A stretch of 64,000 nucleotides of DNA from Methylobacterium sp. C25 (GCF_021352225.1 NZ_JAAUVI010000009.1:62001-126000); one strand, 5' to 3'; positions 25,688 to 35,251 are shown, counted from the first letter of the stretch. Numbers and translations: made by a program. The notes: a model not told the origin generated them from the sequence alone.

Positions 25688-28354
25688 TCAACGCCCTTTA
25701 TAGCGTGGCCGCTGGCCGCCGATTCCTTGCGTCGAGCGCGCCTTGGGCCGCTCCTTCCAAGGCACGGCACCGGCCGGCAGCTCGCGATCCGTGCCCGGCC
25801 CCATATTGTCGAGGGTCGGCTTGCTGATCCGGCTGCGCTTGTCGCCCTGGCGGCCGGCTCCGCGCTCCACGTCGCCCTGACGCACCATGGGATCGTCGGC
25901 AATCAGCAACTCGGTGGATTGCAGGCGCTTCAGCTCGTCGCGCAGGCGAGCGGCCTCTTCGAAGTCGAGGTCGGCAGCCGCCGCGCGCATGCGTTTCTCG
26001 AGGTCGGCCATGACCGCCTTGAGATTATGTCCGACGGTGGCGACGTCCTTGGCGAGGCCGGTATCGACCCGAACGTGGTCACGCTCGTAGACGCTCTCCA
26101 GGATGTCGGCGATGCCGCGTTTCACGCTCTGCGGCGTGATGCCGTGCTCCTCGTTATAGGCGAGCTGCTTCTGGCGGCGGCGTTCGGTCTCCGCCATCGC
26201 CCGCTCCATCGAGCCGGTGATGTTGTCCGCGTAGAGAATGCAGCGGGCATCGGCATTGCGGGCCGCGCGGCCGATCGTCTGGATGAGAGAGGTCTCGGAG
26301 CGCAAAAAGCCTTCCTTGTCGGCGTCGAGGATGCCGACGAGGGCGCATTCGGGGATGTCGAGACCCTCGCGCAGCAGGTTGATGCCGATCAGCACGTCGA
26401 AGGCACCGAGCCGCAGGTCGCGGATGATCTCGATGCGCTCCAGCGTGTCGATGTCCGAGTGCATGTAGCGCACGCGCACGCCGTTCTCATGCAGGTACTC
26501 GGTGAGATCCTCCGCCATGCGCTTGGTCAGCGTCGTGACCAGCGTGCGGTAGCCGGCCTGCGCGACCTCGCGGACCTCGCCAAGGAGGTCGTCGACCTGA
26601 GAGCGGGCCGGGCGCACTTCGATCACCGGGTCGACGAGGCCGGTCGGGCGGATGACCTGCTCGGCGAAGACACCCGCCGTGCGCTCCATCTCCCACTTGC
26701 CCGGCGTCGCCGAGACGTGGACGGATTGGGGCCGCATCGCGTCCCATTCCTCGAAGCGAAGCGGGCGGTTGTCGAGGCAGGAGGGCAGGCGGAAGCCGTA
26801 TTCGGCCAGCGTCGCCTTCCGCCGGAAGTCGCCGCGATACATGCCGCCGATCTGCGGGACGGTGACGTGGCTCTCATCGGTGAAGACCAGGGCGTTGTCC
26901 GGCAGGTACTCGAACAGGGTCGGCGGCGGCTCGCCGGGCTTCCGGCCAGTGAGGTAGCGCGAATAGTTCTCGATGCCGTTGCAGGCGCCGGTGGCCTCGA
27001 TCATCTCAATGTCGAAGGTGCAGCGTTGCTCCAGCCTTTGCGCCTCGATCAGCCGGCCCATCCGGGTCAGCTCGTCGACGCGCAGGCGCAGCTCGTCCTT
27101 GATGCCCTTGATCGCCTGCTGCAGCGTCGGGCGCGGCGTGACGTAGTGCGAGTTTGCGTAGACCTTCACGAACTTCAGTTCGTTGATTTTCTTGCCGGTG
27201 AGCGGATCGAACTCGACGATGGATTCGACCTCGTCGCCGAACATGCCGATACGCCAGCCGCGATCCTCCAAGTGGGCCGGCCACAGCTCGATCGAGTCGC
27301 CGCGCACCCGGAAGGTGCCGCGGGCGAAGTCGGACTGGATGCGCTTGTATTGAAGCGCCACGAGGTCGGCGATGAGCTGGCGCTGCTCGACCCGCTCGCC
27401 GAGCGTGACCGTGAACGACATCGCGGTGTAGGTCTCGACCGAGCCGATGCCGTAGATGCAGGAGACCGAGGCGACGATGATGACGTCGTCGCGCTCCAGC
27501 AGGGCGCGGGTCGCCGAGTGGCGCATCCGGTCGATCTGCTCGTTGATCGAGCTTTCTTTTTCGATGAACGTGTCGGACCTAGGGACGTAGGCCTCAGGCT
27601 GATAGTAGTCGTAGTACGAGACGAAGTACTCGACCGCGTTGTCCGGGAAGAAGCTCTTGAACTCGCCGTAGAGCTGTGCGGCCAGCGTCTTATTCGGCGC
27701 GAGGATAAGCGCGGGGCGCTGCGTCTCCTCGATGATCTTCGCCATCGTGAAGGTCTTGCCCGAGCCGGTGACGCCGAGCAGCACCTGATCGCGCTCCAGT
27801 TCCTTCACACCGCCGACGAGGCTCGCAATGGCCGTCGGCTGGTCGCCCGCCGGCTGGAACTCCGACTTCAGCGTGAACTTCACGCCGCCTTCGGATTTCT
27901 GCGGCCGCTCGGGCCGGTGCGGCACCCAGGCTTCGCCGTTCTTGAAGAGCGGATTGCCCTCGGTGAGCAGCTTCTCCAGCGCCTCGACCGTTGCGGAGAC
28001 GCCTTCGGTGGCGAGCGACGGGGTCTCGTCCTCATCGGGTTCGGCCACGGCCGTGCCGCCCTCAGGCGTGGCGAGGCCGAGCGCCTGGGCGAGTCGCGGA
28101 TCGACATCCGCCATGTCGCCGATCGCAAAACCGGCCTGCGGCGCCTCGCCGAAGCCGTCGGCCTTCTTCGACGCGCCGGCCTTCGTCCCGCGGCCGCGCT
28201 TCGGCGCAGGCTCGGCCGGCCGCGTCTCGACCGGCTTGGGCCGGTTCCGGTTGAGCGCCGGGTTCAGCAACTCGGCGAGATGCTCGTCGAGCGGCTTGAG
28301 TTCGGGCTTGTCCGCCTTGGCAGAGGCGGAGCGGGGCTTCTTCGGAGCGGGCAT
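25688..28354 (-). CDS. uvrB: excinuclease ABC subunit B
   Basis: The 888-residue damage-recognition helicase-like subunit of nucleotide excision repair works with UvrA and UvrC. The Walker A is VLLGVTGSGKTFTMAKI, the beta-hairpin YYDYYQPEAYVPRSDTF, the DEAH-like box FTDESHVTVPQIGG, and helicase motifs LREGLDIPE and LIQTIGRAARN. A C-terminal UVR motif (DFEEAARLRDELKRLQ) binds UvrC. About 160 residues precede the first UvrB domain, rich in Lys, Pro and Glu, which makes the protein some 200 residues longer than E. coli UvrB. The ATG at 28354 lacks a strong ribosome site, so part of that extension may be untranslated. Confidence 0.95.
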   Translation of the reverse strand: MPAPKKPRSASAKADKPELKPLDEHLAELLNPALNRNRPKPVETRPAEPAPKRGRGTKAGASKKADGFGEAPQAGFAIGDMADVDPRLAQALGLATPEGGTAVAEPDEDETPSLATEGVSATVEALEKLLTEGNPLFKNGEAWVPHRPERPQKSEGGVKFTLKSEFQPAGDQPTAIASLVGGVKELERDQVLLGVTGSGKTFTMAKIIEETQRPALILAPNKTLAAQLYGEFKSFFPDNAVEYFVSYYDYYQPEAYVPRSDTFIEKESSINEQIDRMRHSATRALLERDDVIIVASVSCIYGIGSVETYTAMSFTVTLGERVEQRQLIADLVALQYKRIQSDFARGTFRVRGDSIELWPAHLEDRGWRIGMFGDEVESIVEFDPLTGKKINELKFVKVYANSHYVTPRPTLQQAIKGIKDELRLRVDELTRMGRLIEAQRLEQRCTFDIEMIEATGACNGIENYSRYLTGRKPGEPPPTLFEYLPDNALVFTDESHVTVPQIGGMYRGDFRRKATLAEYGFRLPSCLDNRPLRFEEWDAMRPQSVHVSATPGKWEMERTAGVFAEQVIRPTGLVDPVIEVRPARSQVDDLLGEVREVAQAGYRTLVTTLTKRMAEDLTEYLHENGVRVRYMHSDIDTLERIEIIRDLRLGAFDVLIGINLLREGLDIPECALVGILDADKEGFLRSETSLIQTIGRAARNADARCILYADNITGSMERAMAETERRRQKQLAYNEEHGITPQSVKRGIADILESVYERDHVRVDTGLAKDVATVGHNLKAVMADLEKRMRAAAADLDFEEAARLRDELKRLQSTELLIADDPMVRQGDVERGAGRQGDKRSRISKPTLDNMGPGTDRELPAGAVPWKERPKARSTQGIGGQRPRYKGR

Positions 28355-28549
28355 GGCGCGAATATGGGCCTTGTGGGCGCTGCGAAAAACCCCGCGGCGC
28401 AGGATGTCCCGCCTCGTCAAGAGTGCGTGATGCGGCACACGCGTCGTGCCCAACGCCGTCCGACCCAGCTTGTCCGGGGGGATACCCCGGGCTAGCCCTT
28501 CGCCGCCGCCGCGCCGAACCGTTCGCGGCGTGATCTCGGAGGGGACACC

Positions 28550-29053
28550 ATGCACCGATCCATCATCAGCCTCGGACTGGCAGCCGCCTTGGCGGCAGGC
28601 TCGTCCCTGGCGGCGAGTGCCGAGACGCTTCCGACCCGCAAGGCCGGGCTCTGGGAGATGAAGGGCACCAACGGGGAGGGTGCGCCCACGACGACGCGCC
28701 AGTGCATCGACGCCGCCACCGATCAGCAGATGCAGGGCATGACGGACAAGATGGGCGTGGAATGCTCGAAGAAGCAGCTGACGAAGACTGCGAACGGCTA
28801 CGTCAACGAGACGGCCTGCAAGATGGGGACGATCTCGATGGAGGGGAAATCCGTGATGACGGGCGATTTCAACTCTGCCGTTCGGATCGAGACCGACTCG
28901 ACCGTCACCGGTATTCCGGGCACGGCCGGCCCGAAGACCACGCATTCGATCCTCGAGACACGCTGGATCGGCCCCTGCGAGGCGGGACAGAAGCCGGGCG
29001 ACGTCATCCTGGAGAACGGCCAGAAGCTGAACCTGCCGGCCATGCCGCGCTGA
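28550..29053 (+). CDS. DUF3617 periplasmic protein
   Basis: A 167-residue secreted protein with a signal peptide (SIISLGLAAALAAGSSLAAS, cleavage near ASA). The mature part begins RKAGLWEMKGTNGEGAP, the DUF3617 opening, with conserved Cys in RQCIDAATD, VECSKKQ, ETACKMG and IGPCEAG. The function of this family is unknown. The start follows GGAGGGGACACC. It converges with the acetyltransferase gene. Confidence 0.85.
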   Translation: MHRSIISLGLAAALAAGSSLAASAETLPTRKAGLWEMKGTNGEGAPTTTRQCIDAATDQQMQGMTDKMGVECSKKQLTKTANGYVNETACKMGTISMEGKSVMTGDFNSAVRIETDSTVTGIPGTAGPKTTHSILETRWIGPCEAGQKPGDVILENGQKLNLPAMPR

Positions 29054-29062
29054 GCGGTCAGG

Positions 29063-29563
29063 TCAGGACGCCCGGGGCGGGGCGTAGCGCGCCATCAGGA
29101 GCGCCCGGCCCCAGCGCGTCTCCTGCGGCTTGCCGATGACGACGAAGCCGGCCTTGGTGAAGGCGGCGATCGCCCGCCCGTTATCCGGGTGGGGGTCGAT
29201 GCCCGCCGCAGGCACGCCCTCGGCGAACAGGGCCTCGACGCGCTGCGCGAGCAGCCGCGGACCGTGCCCTCGGCCGAGTTGGTCCGGCGGCCCGATATAG
29301 AGGTCCAGGCCGCGCGCGCCGACGGGCAGCCCGTCGAAATGGTGCGGCAGCCAGTCGGCGATCCGGTAATCCTGAAGGAAGGCGAGGGCGCGTCCCTCGG
29401 CTTCCGCGATCCAGAGCGCGACGCGCGTCTCCCGCAGCATCTCGTCCTCCGGCTCGACCTCGGGCGGCCCCCACCAGCGCGCGACATGCGGCTGTGCCCG
29501 CCAGGACCGCAGGAGCGGCAGGTCGGCCTCGCACACGCGGCGGATGTGGTAGGGCGCCTCCAT
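29063..29563 (-). CDS. GNAT family acetyltransferase (AAC(6')-like)
   Basis: The 166-residue protein has the GNAT layout: an N-terminal IRRVCEADLPLLRSWRAQPHV, a strand ALWIAEAEGRALAFLQDY, the acetyl-CoA loop DQLGRGHGPRLLAQRVEAL (Q/RxxGxG/A), and the final PDNGRAIAAFTKAGFVVIG. The closest pattern is the RimJ/AAC(6')-Ib/IucB group. It may acetylate an amine in a small molecule; resistance should not be assumed. ATG 29563 is chosen because the domain starts there. It is divergent from the VOC gene. Confidence 0.85.
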   Translation of the reverse strand: MEAPYHIRRVCEADLPLLRSWRAQPHVARWWGPPEVEPEDEMLRETRVALWIAEAEGRALAFLQDYRIADWLPHHFDGLPVGARGLDLYIGPPDQLGRGHGPRLLAQRVEALFAEGVPAAGIDPHPDNGRAIAAFTKAGFVVIGKPQETRWGRALLMARYAPPRAS

Positions 29564-29623
29564 ATGCGAGAGATAGCCCGACGGACCTGCCGGACAACGG
29601 CTGGCGAGCCGCCGAGGAGCACC

Positions 29624-30109
29624 ATGTCGGATCCGATCCATCCCGAGACGCGCATCGGCCATGTCCACCTCAAGGTGGCGGACCTCGATCGTGCGCTCGG
29701 CTTCTATTGTGGCGTGCTCGGCTTCTCGCTGACGCAGCGGTACGGCACCCAGGCCGCTTTCGTCGCCGCCGGCGGTTACCACCATCATATCGGTCTCAAC
29801 ACCTGGGAGAGCGCGGGCGGAGGGCCACCCGCACGCGGCACCACCGGCCTGTTTCACCTCGCCGTTCTCTATCCGACGCGCGCCGCGCTCGCCGATGCGC
29901 TCCGCCGCCTCCAAGCCGCCGGCATCTCCCTCGATGGCGCCAGCGACCACGGCGTGAGCGAGGCCCTGTATCTTCGCGATCCGGACGACAACGGCGTCGA
30001 ACTTTATCGCGACCGGCCGGAAGCGGACTGGCCGCGCGACACGGATGGCGGCCTCGCAATGGTCACGCGGCGGCTCGATCTCGCGGACCTCCTCACGGCA
30101 GCCGACTGA
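29624..30109 (+). CDS. VOC (glyoxalase/catechol 2,3-dioxygenase-like) protein
   Basis: A 161-residue metal-binding VOC protein. IGHVHLKVADLDRALGFYCG gives the first module with its His. GYHHHIGLNTWESAGGG and TTGLFHLAVLYPTRAAL continue the fold, and LYLRDPDDNGVELYRDRP contains the second-module Glu. The pattern is CatE-like (COG2514). The ATG follows GAGGAGCACC. The substrate is unknown. Confidence 0.88.
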   Translation: MSDPIHPETRIGHVHLKVADLDRALGFYCGVLGFSLTQRYGTQAAFVAAGGYHHHIGLNTWESAGGGPPARGTTGLFHLAVLYPTRAALADALRRLQAAGISLDGASDHGVSEALYLRDPDDNGVELYRDRPEADWPRDTDGGLAMVTRRLDLADLLTAAD

Positions 30110-30222
30110 GCCAGCGACTGCAACGCTGAATTCCACAGAGCGCCACGTTTGGGGCCTTGCCTGACTCTGCCTCGGCATCTACTTTACGATGCAAAGTTTG
30201 AGTCGCGAGAGGGGCGAGGCTC

Positions 30223-30852
30223 ATGCAGGACCTGGACAAGGCACTGGCCGACATCGTCGCGATCCGCACGCAGATCGCCCGCGAGACGGCGTTTCGCGGC
30301 CTCGGCTCCGCGACCCTCGCCGCGACCAGCATCATGGCCATCGGCACCGCCTGCCTGCAGGCCTTCTGGCTCAACGACCCGACGGCAAGACCCTTCCTGT
30401 ATTTCGGCGGCTGGATCGTCGCGGCGGCCCTGGCCTTCACCCTGATCGGCATCGAGACCGTGCGGCGCTCGCGGCGCCTTCATTCGGGGCTCGCCGACGA
30501 GATGGTGACGAGCGCCATCGAGAGCTTCCTGCCGGCCGCCGGCGCCGGTCTTTGTCTTGCCCTGGTTTTCGGCCGCTTCGCCCCGGACGATGTCTGGATG
30601 CTGCCGGGCCTCTGGCAGGTGCTGACCGGCCTCGGTCTCTTCGCCGCCGCCCGGATCCTGCCGAAGGCGGTGCAGCTCGCTGGCGCCTGGTATCTCCTCG
30701 CCGGTTTGTCGGTCTTCGCCCTCGCCAGCGGCGACCACCGGCTTTCGCCCTGGCAGATGGGCCTGCCCTTCGCCGTCGGGCAGGGAATGCTCGCCGTGAT
30801 CATGCACCGCGCCATGATGCGCGACCAAGGAGGCTCCGATGCCGCTCCCTGA
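30223..30852 (+). CDS. integral membrane protein co-operonic with a regulator
   Basis: A 209-residue protein with about six hydrophobic segments, starting with a short cytoplasmic helix (QDLDKALADIVAIRTQI). No catalytic motif is visible. It overlaps the next gene, a winged-helix regulator, by 14 bp. Such membrane-protein/ArsR-like pairs are common in proteobacteria, and the regulator probably senses a state tied to this protein. The function is unknown. Confidence 0.8.
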   Translation: MQDLDKALADIVAIRTQIARETAFRGLGSATLAATSIMAIGTACLQAFWLNDPTARPFLYFGGWIVAAALAFTLIGIETVRRSRRLHSGLADEMVTSAIESFLPAAGAGLCLALVFGRFAPDDVWMLPGLWQVLTGLGLFAAARILPKAVQLAGAWYLLAGLSVFALASGDHRLSPWQMGLPFAVGQGMLAVIMHRAMMRDQGGSDAAP

Positions 30853-31228
30853 GACCATCGATGGCCGCTTCTCCTACGAGGGGCTCGACCGGCTGATCCA
30901 CGAGAAGGCGCGCCTTTCCGTACTGACCTCGCTGGTGGCTCATCCCAAGGGCCTCGCCTTCCCGGACCTGCGCCGCCTGTGCGGGCTGACCGATGGCAAT
31001 CTCAGCCGGCACCTCGCCGTGCTGCAGGAGGCTGAGTTCGTCGACCTGGAGAAGGGCTACGACCAGAACCGTCCACAGACGATCTGCCGGCTGACGCCGA
31101 AGGGCCGCACGCGTTTCCTGCAATATCTCGGCGTGCTGGAGCAGGTCGTGCGCGACGCCGCCAAGGGGGCAGGGAAGTCCGCAGAGATCGCGCGCGTCAT
31201 GACCGGCCCGTTTCCCGAACCGACATGA
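30839..31228 (+). CDS. winged-helix transcriptional regulator (ArsR/MarR-like)
   Basis: A 129-residue DNA-binding protein. The recognition helix region is LCGLTDGNLSRHLAVLQEAE (residues ~46-65) and the wing is KGYDQNRPQTICRLTPKGRT. A short helical tail follows. It overlaps the upstream membrane-protein gene, so they are translationally coupled and it may autoregulate the pair. No metal-binding Cys cluster is visible. The start follows AAGGAGGC. Confidence 0.88.
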   Translation: MPLPETIDGRFSYEGLDRLIHEKARLSVLTSLVAHPKGLAFPDLRRLCGLTDGNLSRHLAVLQEAEFVDLEKGYDQNRPQTICRLTPKGRTRFLQYLGVLEQVVRDAAKGAGKSAEIARVMTGPFPEPT

Positions 31229-31332
31229 TGTCGTCGGCAATCGACCGCGAAAACACCAACTTAACCGGCGTATCAGATAGTCTTGGCCGGCGCCTTCCAG
31301 ACCTTAGGTTTCATCCCCTGCGCGGAGACCCG

Positions 31333-32049
31333 ATGATGCGACCCGATGCCGACGGCAGACGAGGCCTGCATGCCGCGATCATCATGGACGGCAACGGCCG
31401 CTGGGCGACGCAGCGCGGCCTGCCGCGCAGCGCGGGCCACCGCATGGGGGTCGAGGCCATCCGGCGCACGGCCGAGGCCGCGCCGGACCTCGGCATCGGC
31501 ACGCTGACGCTGTTCGCCTTCGCCAGCGACAACTGGAAACGGCCGCAGACCGAGGTCATTGGTCTGATGCGGCTGCTCAAGGCCTATCTGCGCTCCGAGA
31601 CCGGACGGCTCGCCCGCACCGGCACGCGGCTCACGGTATTCGGCCGGCGCGACCGGTTGCCTGCCGGCATTCCCGAGGCGATCGAGCGGGCCGAGGCGGC
31701 GACCGCTGCCGGGACCAAGCTCAGCCTTCGCATCGCCGTCGACTACTCCTCCCGTGATGCCATCGTGGCCGCGGCCGCGCGGCTCGGCCCGGAGGCCTCC
31801 CGCGCGGATCTCGACCAGGCCCTGCGCGCCGAGGTGGGCGGTCCGGGCGACGTCGATCTTCTGATCCGGACGGGCGGCGAGAAGCGGCTCTCCGACTTCC
31901 TGCTCTGGGAAGCGGCCTATGCCGAGCTGCACTTCACCGACCGGATGTGGCCGGATTTCGGGGAGGCCGACCTTGCTGCCGCCGTTCACGATTTCACGGG
32001 TCGCGACCGGCGCTTCGGCGGCCTGAAACCGGTTCCGGTCGCCGCCTGA
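31333..32049 (+). CDS. uppS: isoprenyl transferase (undecaprenyl diphosphate synthase-like)
   Basis: A 238-residue cis-prenyltransferase that makes long polyprenyl diphosphates for cell-envelope carriers. Marks are AAIIMDGNGRWATQRGLPR (catalytic Asp), GHRMGVEAIRRT, LFAFASDNWKRPQTEV, DLLIRTGGEKRLSDFLLWE and YAELHFTDRMWPDF. ATG 31333 starts just before the domain, and GGAGACCCG is upstream. The usual cdsA/dxr/frr neighbours are absent here, so it may be a second paralogue or a displaced copy. Confidence 0.92.
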   Translation: MMRPDADGRRGLHAAIIMDGNGRWATQRGLPRSAGHRMGVEAIRRTAEAAPDLGIGTLTLFAFASDNWKRPQTEVIGLMRLLKAYLRSETGRLARTGTRLTVFGRRDRLPAGIPEAIERAEAATAAGTKLSLRIAVDYSSRDAIVAAAARLGPEASRADLDQALRAEVGGPGDVDLLIRTGGEKRLSDFLLWEAAYAELHFTDRMWPDFGEADLAAAVHDFTGRDRRFGGLKPVPVAA

Positions 32050-32447
32050 GACAGAGCCCCGCCCAGGGGCCGGCACGACGTCCGCAAGGAGACGTGGCAC
32101 GAGCCAGATCAGTGCCACGGAGGCTGCCGCAAACGGAGCGTGTCAGACCGCCAGGTTGAGCCTCAAGGCGATGGTCGTGGGCGGGGCAAGGTTGGCGAGC
32201 AGGCGGCTGCCCGAGTGGACGCAGAGCATTCGCAACACAGGCTCCGCAAATGACACTTTTGCGAAAAATTTGCGGATCGCCACCCAACGAATCGGCGACA
32301 AATCCGGGGTGTCGCGATACAAGCCGGCTCATGAGCTGCAGGGCCTGAGTCGCGGCACAGCTCTGACCAAGCCCAATCTTTTTGGATCGGCAAGGCTGGA
32401 CGGCGCACGCGCCGACTCCAGATGGCCTACTTCTTTGGCGCAAAGAG
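32050..32447. other. 398-bp intergenic region
   Basis: No gene is supported. A short AT-rich inverted repeat (CCGCAAAT near 32244 and ATTTGCGG near 32268) may be an operator or weak hairpin. The region probably contains the promoter for the ankyrin gene. Confidence 0.5.
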
Positions 32448-32819
32448 ATGTTCGGAATGCAGTCCCATCAGGCAAGCGCCCCGATCCCGTTTCTCGACGA
32501 CGAATCCCTCGCCTTCGCCGGCCGCATCTTCTATTTCGCGGAGGCTGGCCGCGCCGAAGAGCTGTCCGAACTCTTCGAACATGGTCTGCCGGCCAACCTC
32601 CGCAACGATCGCGGTGACAGCCTGCTGATGCTCGCTGCCAGCCACGGCCGGGAGGCGGCAACGCGCGTCATCCTGGAGGCGGGCGGAGACCCCGAACTCG
32701 CCAACGACCACGGCGAAACGCCTCTCGCCGCAGCCACCTCGAAGGGCGAGACCAGCATCGTTCGTCTGCTGCTGGAACACGGTGCCAGGGGCGGCGCGAG
32801 GCTGCACGCACGACGCTGA
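32448..32819 (+). CDS. ankyrin-repeat protein
   Basis: A 123-residue soluble protein with about three ankyrin repeats: FAEAGRAEELSELFEHGL, RGDSLLMLAASHGREAATRV and HGETPLAAATSKGETSIVRL. Such small ankyrin proteins bind protein partners; no partner is indicated. ATG 32448 is chosen, with 32457 as an alternative. The ribosome site is weak. Confidence 0.85.
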   Translation: MFGMQSHQASAPIPFLDDESLAFAGRIFYFAEAGRAEELSELFEHGLPANLRNDRGDSLLMLAASHGREAATRVILEAGGDPELANDHGETPLAAATSKGETSIVRLLLEHGARGGARLHARR

Positions 32820-32947
32820 CGGCGTCCCTCTCTGCGCGCGATCCGGGCCGCATCTCGGTTTCGCCGGTATCGAGCCCGGCCCTCGCTCTCATTCGCCTCG
32901 AACGGCCGGTGTCTCGCCTCTGCCGCGGGCCGGCGGCCGGCACCGCC

Positions 32948-33256
32948 TCAGTGGAGGGTTCGGCGAGCGACGGGCTGAAGCCTCACCGTGAACCCACCGA
33001 ACAGGTCCGGCCCGCAGACATGCACGCGCAGCTCGGAGGACGCCTGGGCGACGCCGCAAACCTCGACCCGTTGCGGTGCCGAAATCACGCGCGACAGGCT
33101 GGTCTCCGCAGCGTTCTTCACCTGCTCCGCGGTCTTGGCCGCAGCGCTCCGCGTCTCCGCCTCGACGATTGTCAAAGCCGCTCGCTTCCTTCTGACGCTC
33201 AGCATGGGTCGCACCGGTCTGCGGGTGATTTCGTTGGATCCCAGGCATTTTCTCAT
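32948..33256 (-). CDS. hypothetical small protein, helical
   Basis: A possible 102-residue protein. It has an Ala/Glu-rich helical stretch (VEAETRSAAAKTAEQVKNAA) followed by ELRVHVCGPDLFGGFTV. No domain is recognised. Opposite-strand frames exist but have no domain either. The start could also be an internal Met at 33205. Called because the amino-acid make-up looks protein-like and it fills a 490-bp gap. Confidence 0.35.
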   Translation of the reverse strand: MRKCLGSNEITRRPVRPMLSVRRKRAALTIVEAETRSAAAKTAEQVKNAAETSLSRVISAPQRVEVCGVAQASSELRVHVCGPDLFGGFTVRLQPVARRTLH

Positions 33257-33308
33257 GCTCGGACCTGGGTCTCTATTGTCCGATCGGACTAAGCGGAGCG
33301 GGTGAGGG

Positions 33309-33947
33309 ATGCCTGGAGCCATGACCGCACCGGAAACGGGCCTCGACGGCGACGCGCTGTTCGCCCCTGCGGTCGCCCGTAACCGCGAGGTGATCCTCGA
33401 GGTGCTGCGGCGGGTGCTGCCGCCCTCCGGGCTCGTTCTCGAGATCGCGAGCGGCTCCGGCGAGCACGTCGTCCATTTCGCGCGGGCACTCCCGGCGCTC
33501 ACCTGGCAGCCGAGCGATCCGGAGGCGGCCGCGCTCAGGAGCATCGCGTCCCATGCCCGCGCCGCCGGCCTCGCCAACCTTCGCCCGGCCGTCGCCCTCG
33601 ACGCTGCAGAGCCGCTCTGGCCGGTGGAGCGCGCCGAGGCGATCGTTTCGATCAACATGGTCCACATCGCGCCTTGGAACGCCGCCGAGGGCCTGATGGC
33701 CGGGGCAGGGCGAACGCTGGATGAGGGCGCCCCCCTCGTGCTCTACGGGCCGTTCCAGGTTGATGGGATGCATACAGCGCCGAGCAATGCGGCCTTCGAC
33801 GAGGACCTGAGGCAACGCGATCCGCGCTGGGGCATTCGGGATCTCGCAGCGCTCGTAACGGCCGCCGCCCCGCATGGGCTCAGGCTCGCCCAGCGTGTGC
33901 CCATGCCGGCCAACAATTTCTGCCTGATCTTCCGCAAATCCGCCTGA
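33309..33947 (+). CDS. DUF938 SAM-dependent methyltransferase-like protein
   Basis: A 212-residue class I methyltransferase-like protein. FAPAVARNREVILEVL begins the DUF938 domain, and LVLEIASGSGEHVVHFARAL is the SAM-binding loop. It is followed by WQPSDPEAAALRSIASHAR, VSINMVHIAPWNAAEGLMAG, LYGPFQVDGMHTAPSNAAFD and a C-terminal MPANNFCLIFRK. The substrate is unknown for the family. An alternative start is ATG 33321. Confidence 0.9.
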   Translation: MPGAMTAPETGLDGDALFAPAVARNREVILEVLRRVLPPSGLVLEIASGSGEHVVHFARALPALTWQPSDPEAAALRSIASHARAAGLANLRPAVALDAAEPLWPVERAEAIVSINMVHIAPWNAAEGLMAGAGRTLDEGAPLVLYGPFQVDGMHTAPSNAAFDEDLRQRDPRWGIRDLAALVTAAAPHGLRLAQRVPMPANNFCLIFRKSA

Positions 33948-34077
33948 GCCGCGCAGCTGTTCCAGTCCGTGGAACATGGTCGACCAGCGATTGACCGAGG
34001 CCGCCCGACACGTCAGATCGGCATCACGGCGGACAATGCTTCGAAGAACGCGTCCGCGACCAGGGAGCGCCGAGCCC

Positions 34078-35163
34078 ATGACCCTTTCGTATCTTCGCAG
34101 CGGAGTTTTGGGGGCAGCCCTGATGCTGGGCGCCGCGGCAGCGCAAGCCGCGCCGGATGGCCTCCCGCACCAAACTGAAGGTGATTACGTCGCCAAGAAT
34201 TTCCGCTTCGCCGACGGAGCGACCCTGCCAGAGGTGAAACTCCACTACACCACGCTCGGTACCCCGCATAAGAACGCGGCCGGCGAGATCGACAACGCGG
34301 TGCTTGCCCTGCACGGTACCACCGGCACCGGCAAGCAGTTCTTGATCCCGACGCTTGCTCAAGAGCTTTTCGTCGAAGGCGCGCCGCTCGATCTCTCGAA
34401 ATACTACGTGATCCTGCCCGACGGGCTCGGCCGGGGCGGTTCCACGAAGCCCTCCGACGGGCTGAAGGCGAAGTTCCCGCGCTACGGCTACGCCGACGTC
34501 GTCGAGGGCCAGCACCGGCTCGTCACCGAAGGGCTCGGCATCAAGCATCTGCGCCTCGTCATGGGCACCTCGATGGGCGGCATGCAGGCCTGGATGTGGG
34601 GCGAGCGCTTCCCCGACGCCATGGACCAGATCGTGGCGGTGGCGAGCCAGCCGATCCAGGTCAGCGGCCGCAACGCCCTCTGGCGCCGGATGCTCATCGA
34701 GAACATCCGCAACGACCCCGACTACAAGGGCGGCGACTACACCGCGCAGCCGAGCCACTTCCTCAAGGTGCTGCCGATCTTCAACATCATGACGGAGAGC
34801 GTGGTCGCCCTGCAGAAGGACGCACCGACCAACGACTCGGCCCGGCAGCTCTTCGACAAGCTCGCCGCCTCCTATACCGGCAAGATCGACGCCAACGATT
34901 GGCTGTACTGGTTCGATTCCTCCTACGATTACGACCCCTACCCGGCGCTCGACCGGATCAAGGCGCCGCTGCTGGCCGTGAATTTCGCTGACGACGAATT
35001 GAACCCGCCGCAGCTCGACGTGATGAACGGGGCGATGGCCAAGCTGAAGAACAGCCGTCTCGTGCTGGTGCCGGCCTCGGCCGAAACCCATGGCCACCAG
35101 TCGCTCCGCTTCGCAAAGCTCTGGAAGGGTTACCTCCAGGACTTCATGGCCGGCGCGAAGTAG
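34078..35163 (+). CDS. secreted alpha/beta hydrolase of the MetX-like family
   Basis: A 361-residue protein with a signal peptide (GVLGAALMLGAAAAQA) and an alpha/beta-hydrolase fold like homoserine O-acetyltransferases. The nucleophile elbow is LVMGTSMGGMQAWMW, the acid region VNFADDELNPPQLDV, and the His ETHGHQSLRF. The early LALHGTTGTGKQFLIP replaces the oxyanion HALTGD typical of MetX. Export to the periplasm and the altered motif suggest an esterase/hydrolase rather than methionine biosynthesis. ATG 34078 is chosen for the signal peptide. Confidence 0.87.
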   Translation: MTLSYLRSGVLGAALMLGAAAAQAAPDGLPHQTEGDYVAKNFRFADGATLPEVKLHYTTLGTPHKNAAGEIDNAVLALHGTTGTGKQFLIPTLAQELFVEGAPLDLSKYYVILPDGLGRGGSTKPSDGLKAKFPRYGYADVVEGQHRLVTEGLGIKHLRLVMGTSMGGMQAWMWGERFPDAMDQIVAVASQPIQVSGRNALWRRMLIENIRNDPDYKGGDYTAQPSHFLKVLPIFNIMTESVVALQKDAPTNDSARQLFDKLAASYTGKIDANDWLYWFDSSYDYDPYPALDRIKAPLLAVNFADDELNPPQLDVMNGAMAKLKNSRLVLVPASAETHGHQSLRFAKLWKGYLQDFMAGAK

Positions 35164-35251
35164 CCGAACCGGATAACGAGAACGCCCAGGTTGCGATCGG
35201 TGCGACGCCCGGATCGCAACCTGGTTCTTGGTGATCGGCCGCCCTGGCCTC

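Noticed and set aside
32889..33305. Plus-strand and alternative frames in the ankyrin-DUF938 gap
   Set aside because: Their composition is random-looking compared with the minus-strand 102-residue frame, which is itself only weakly supported.
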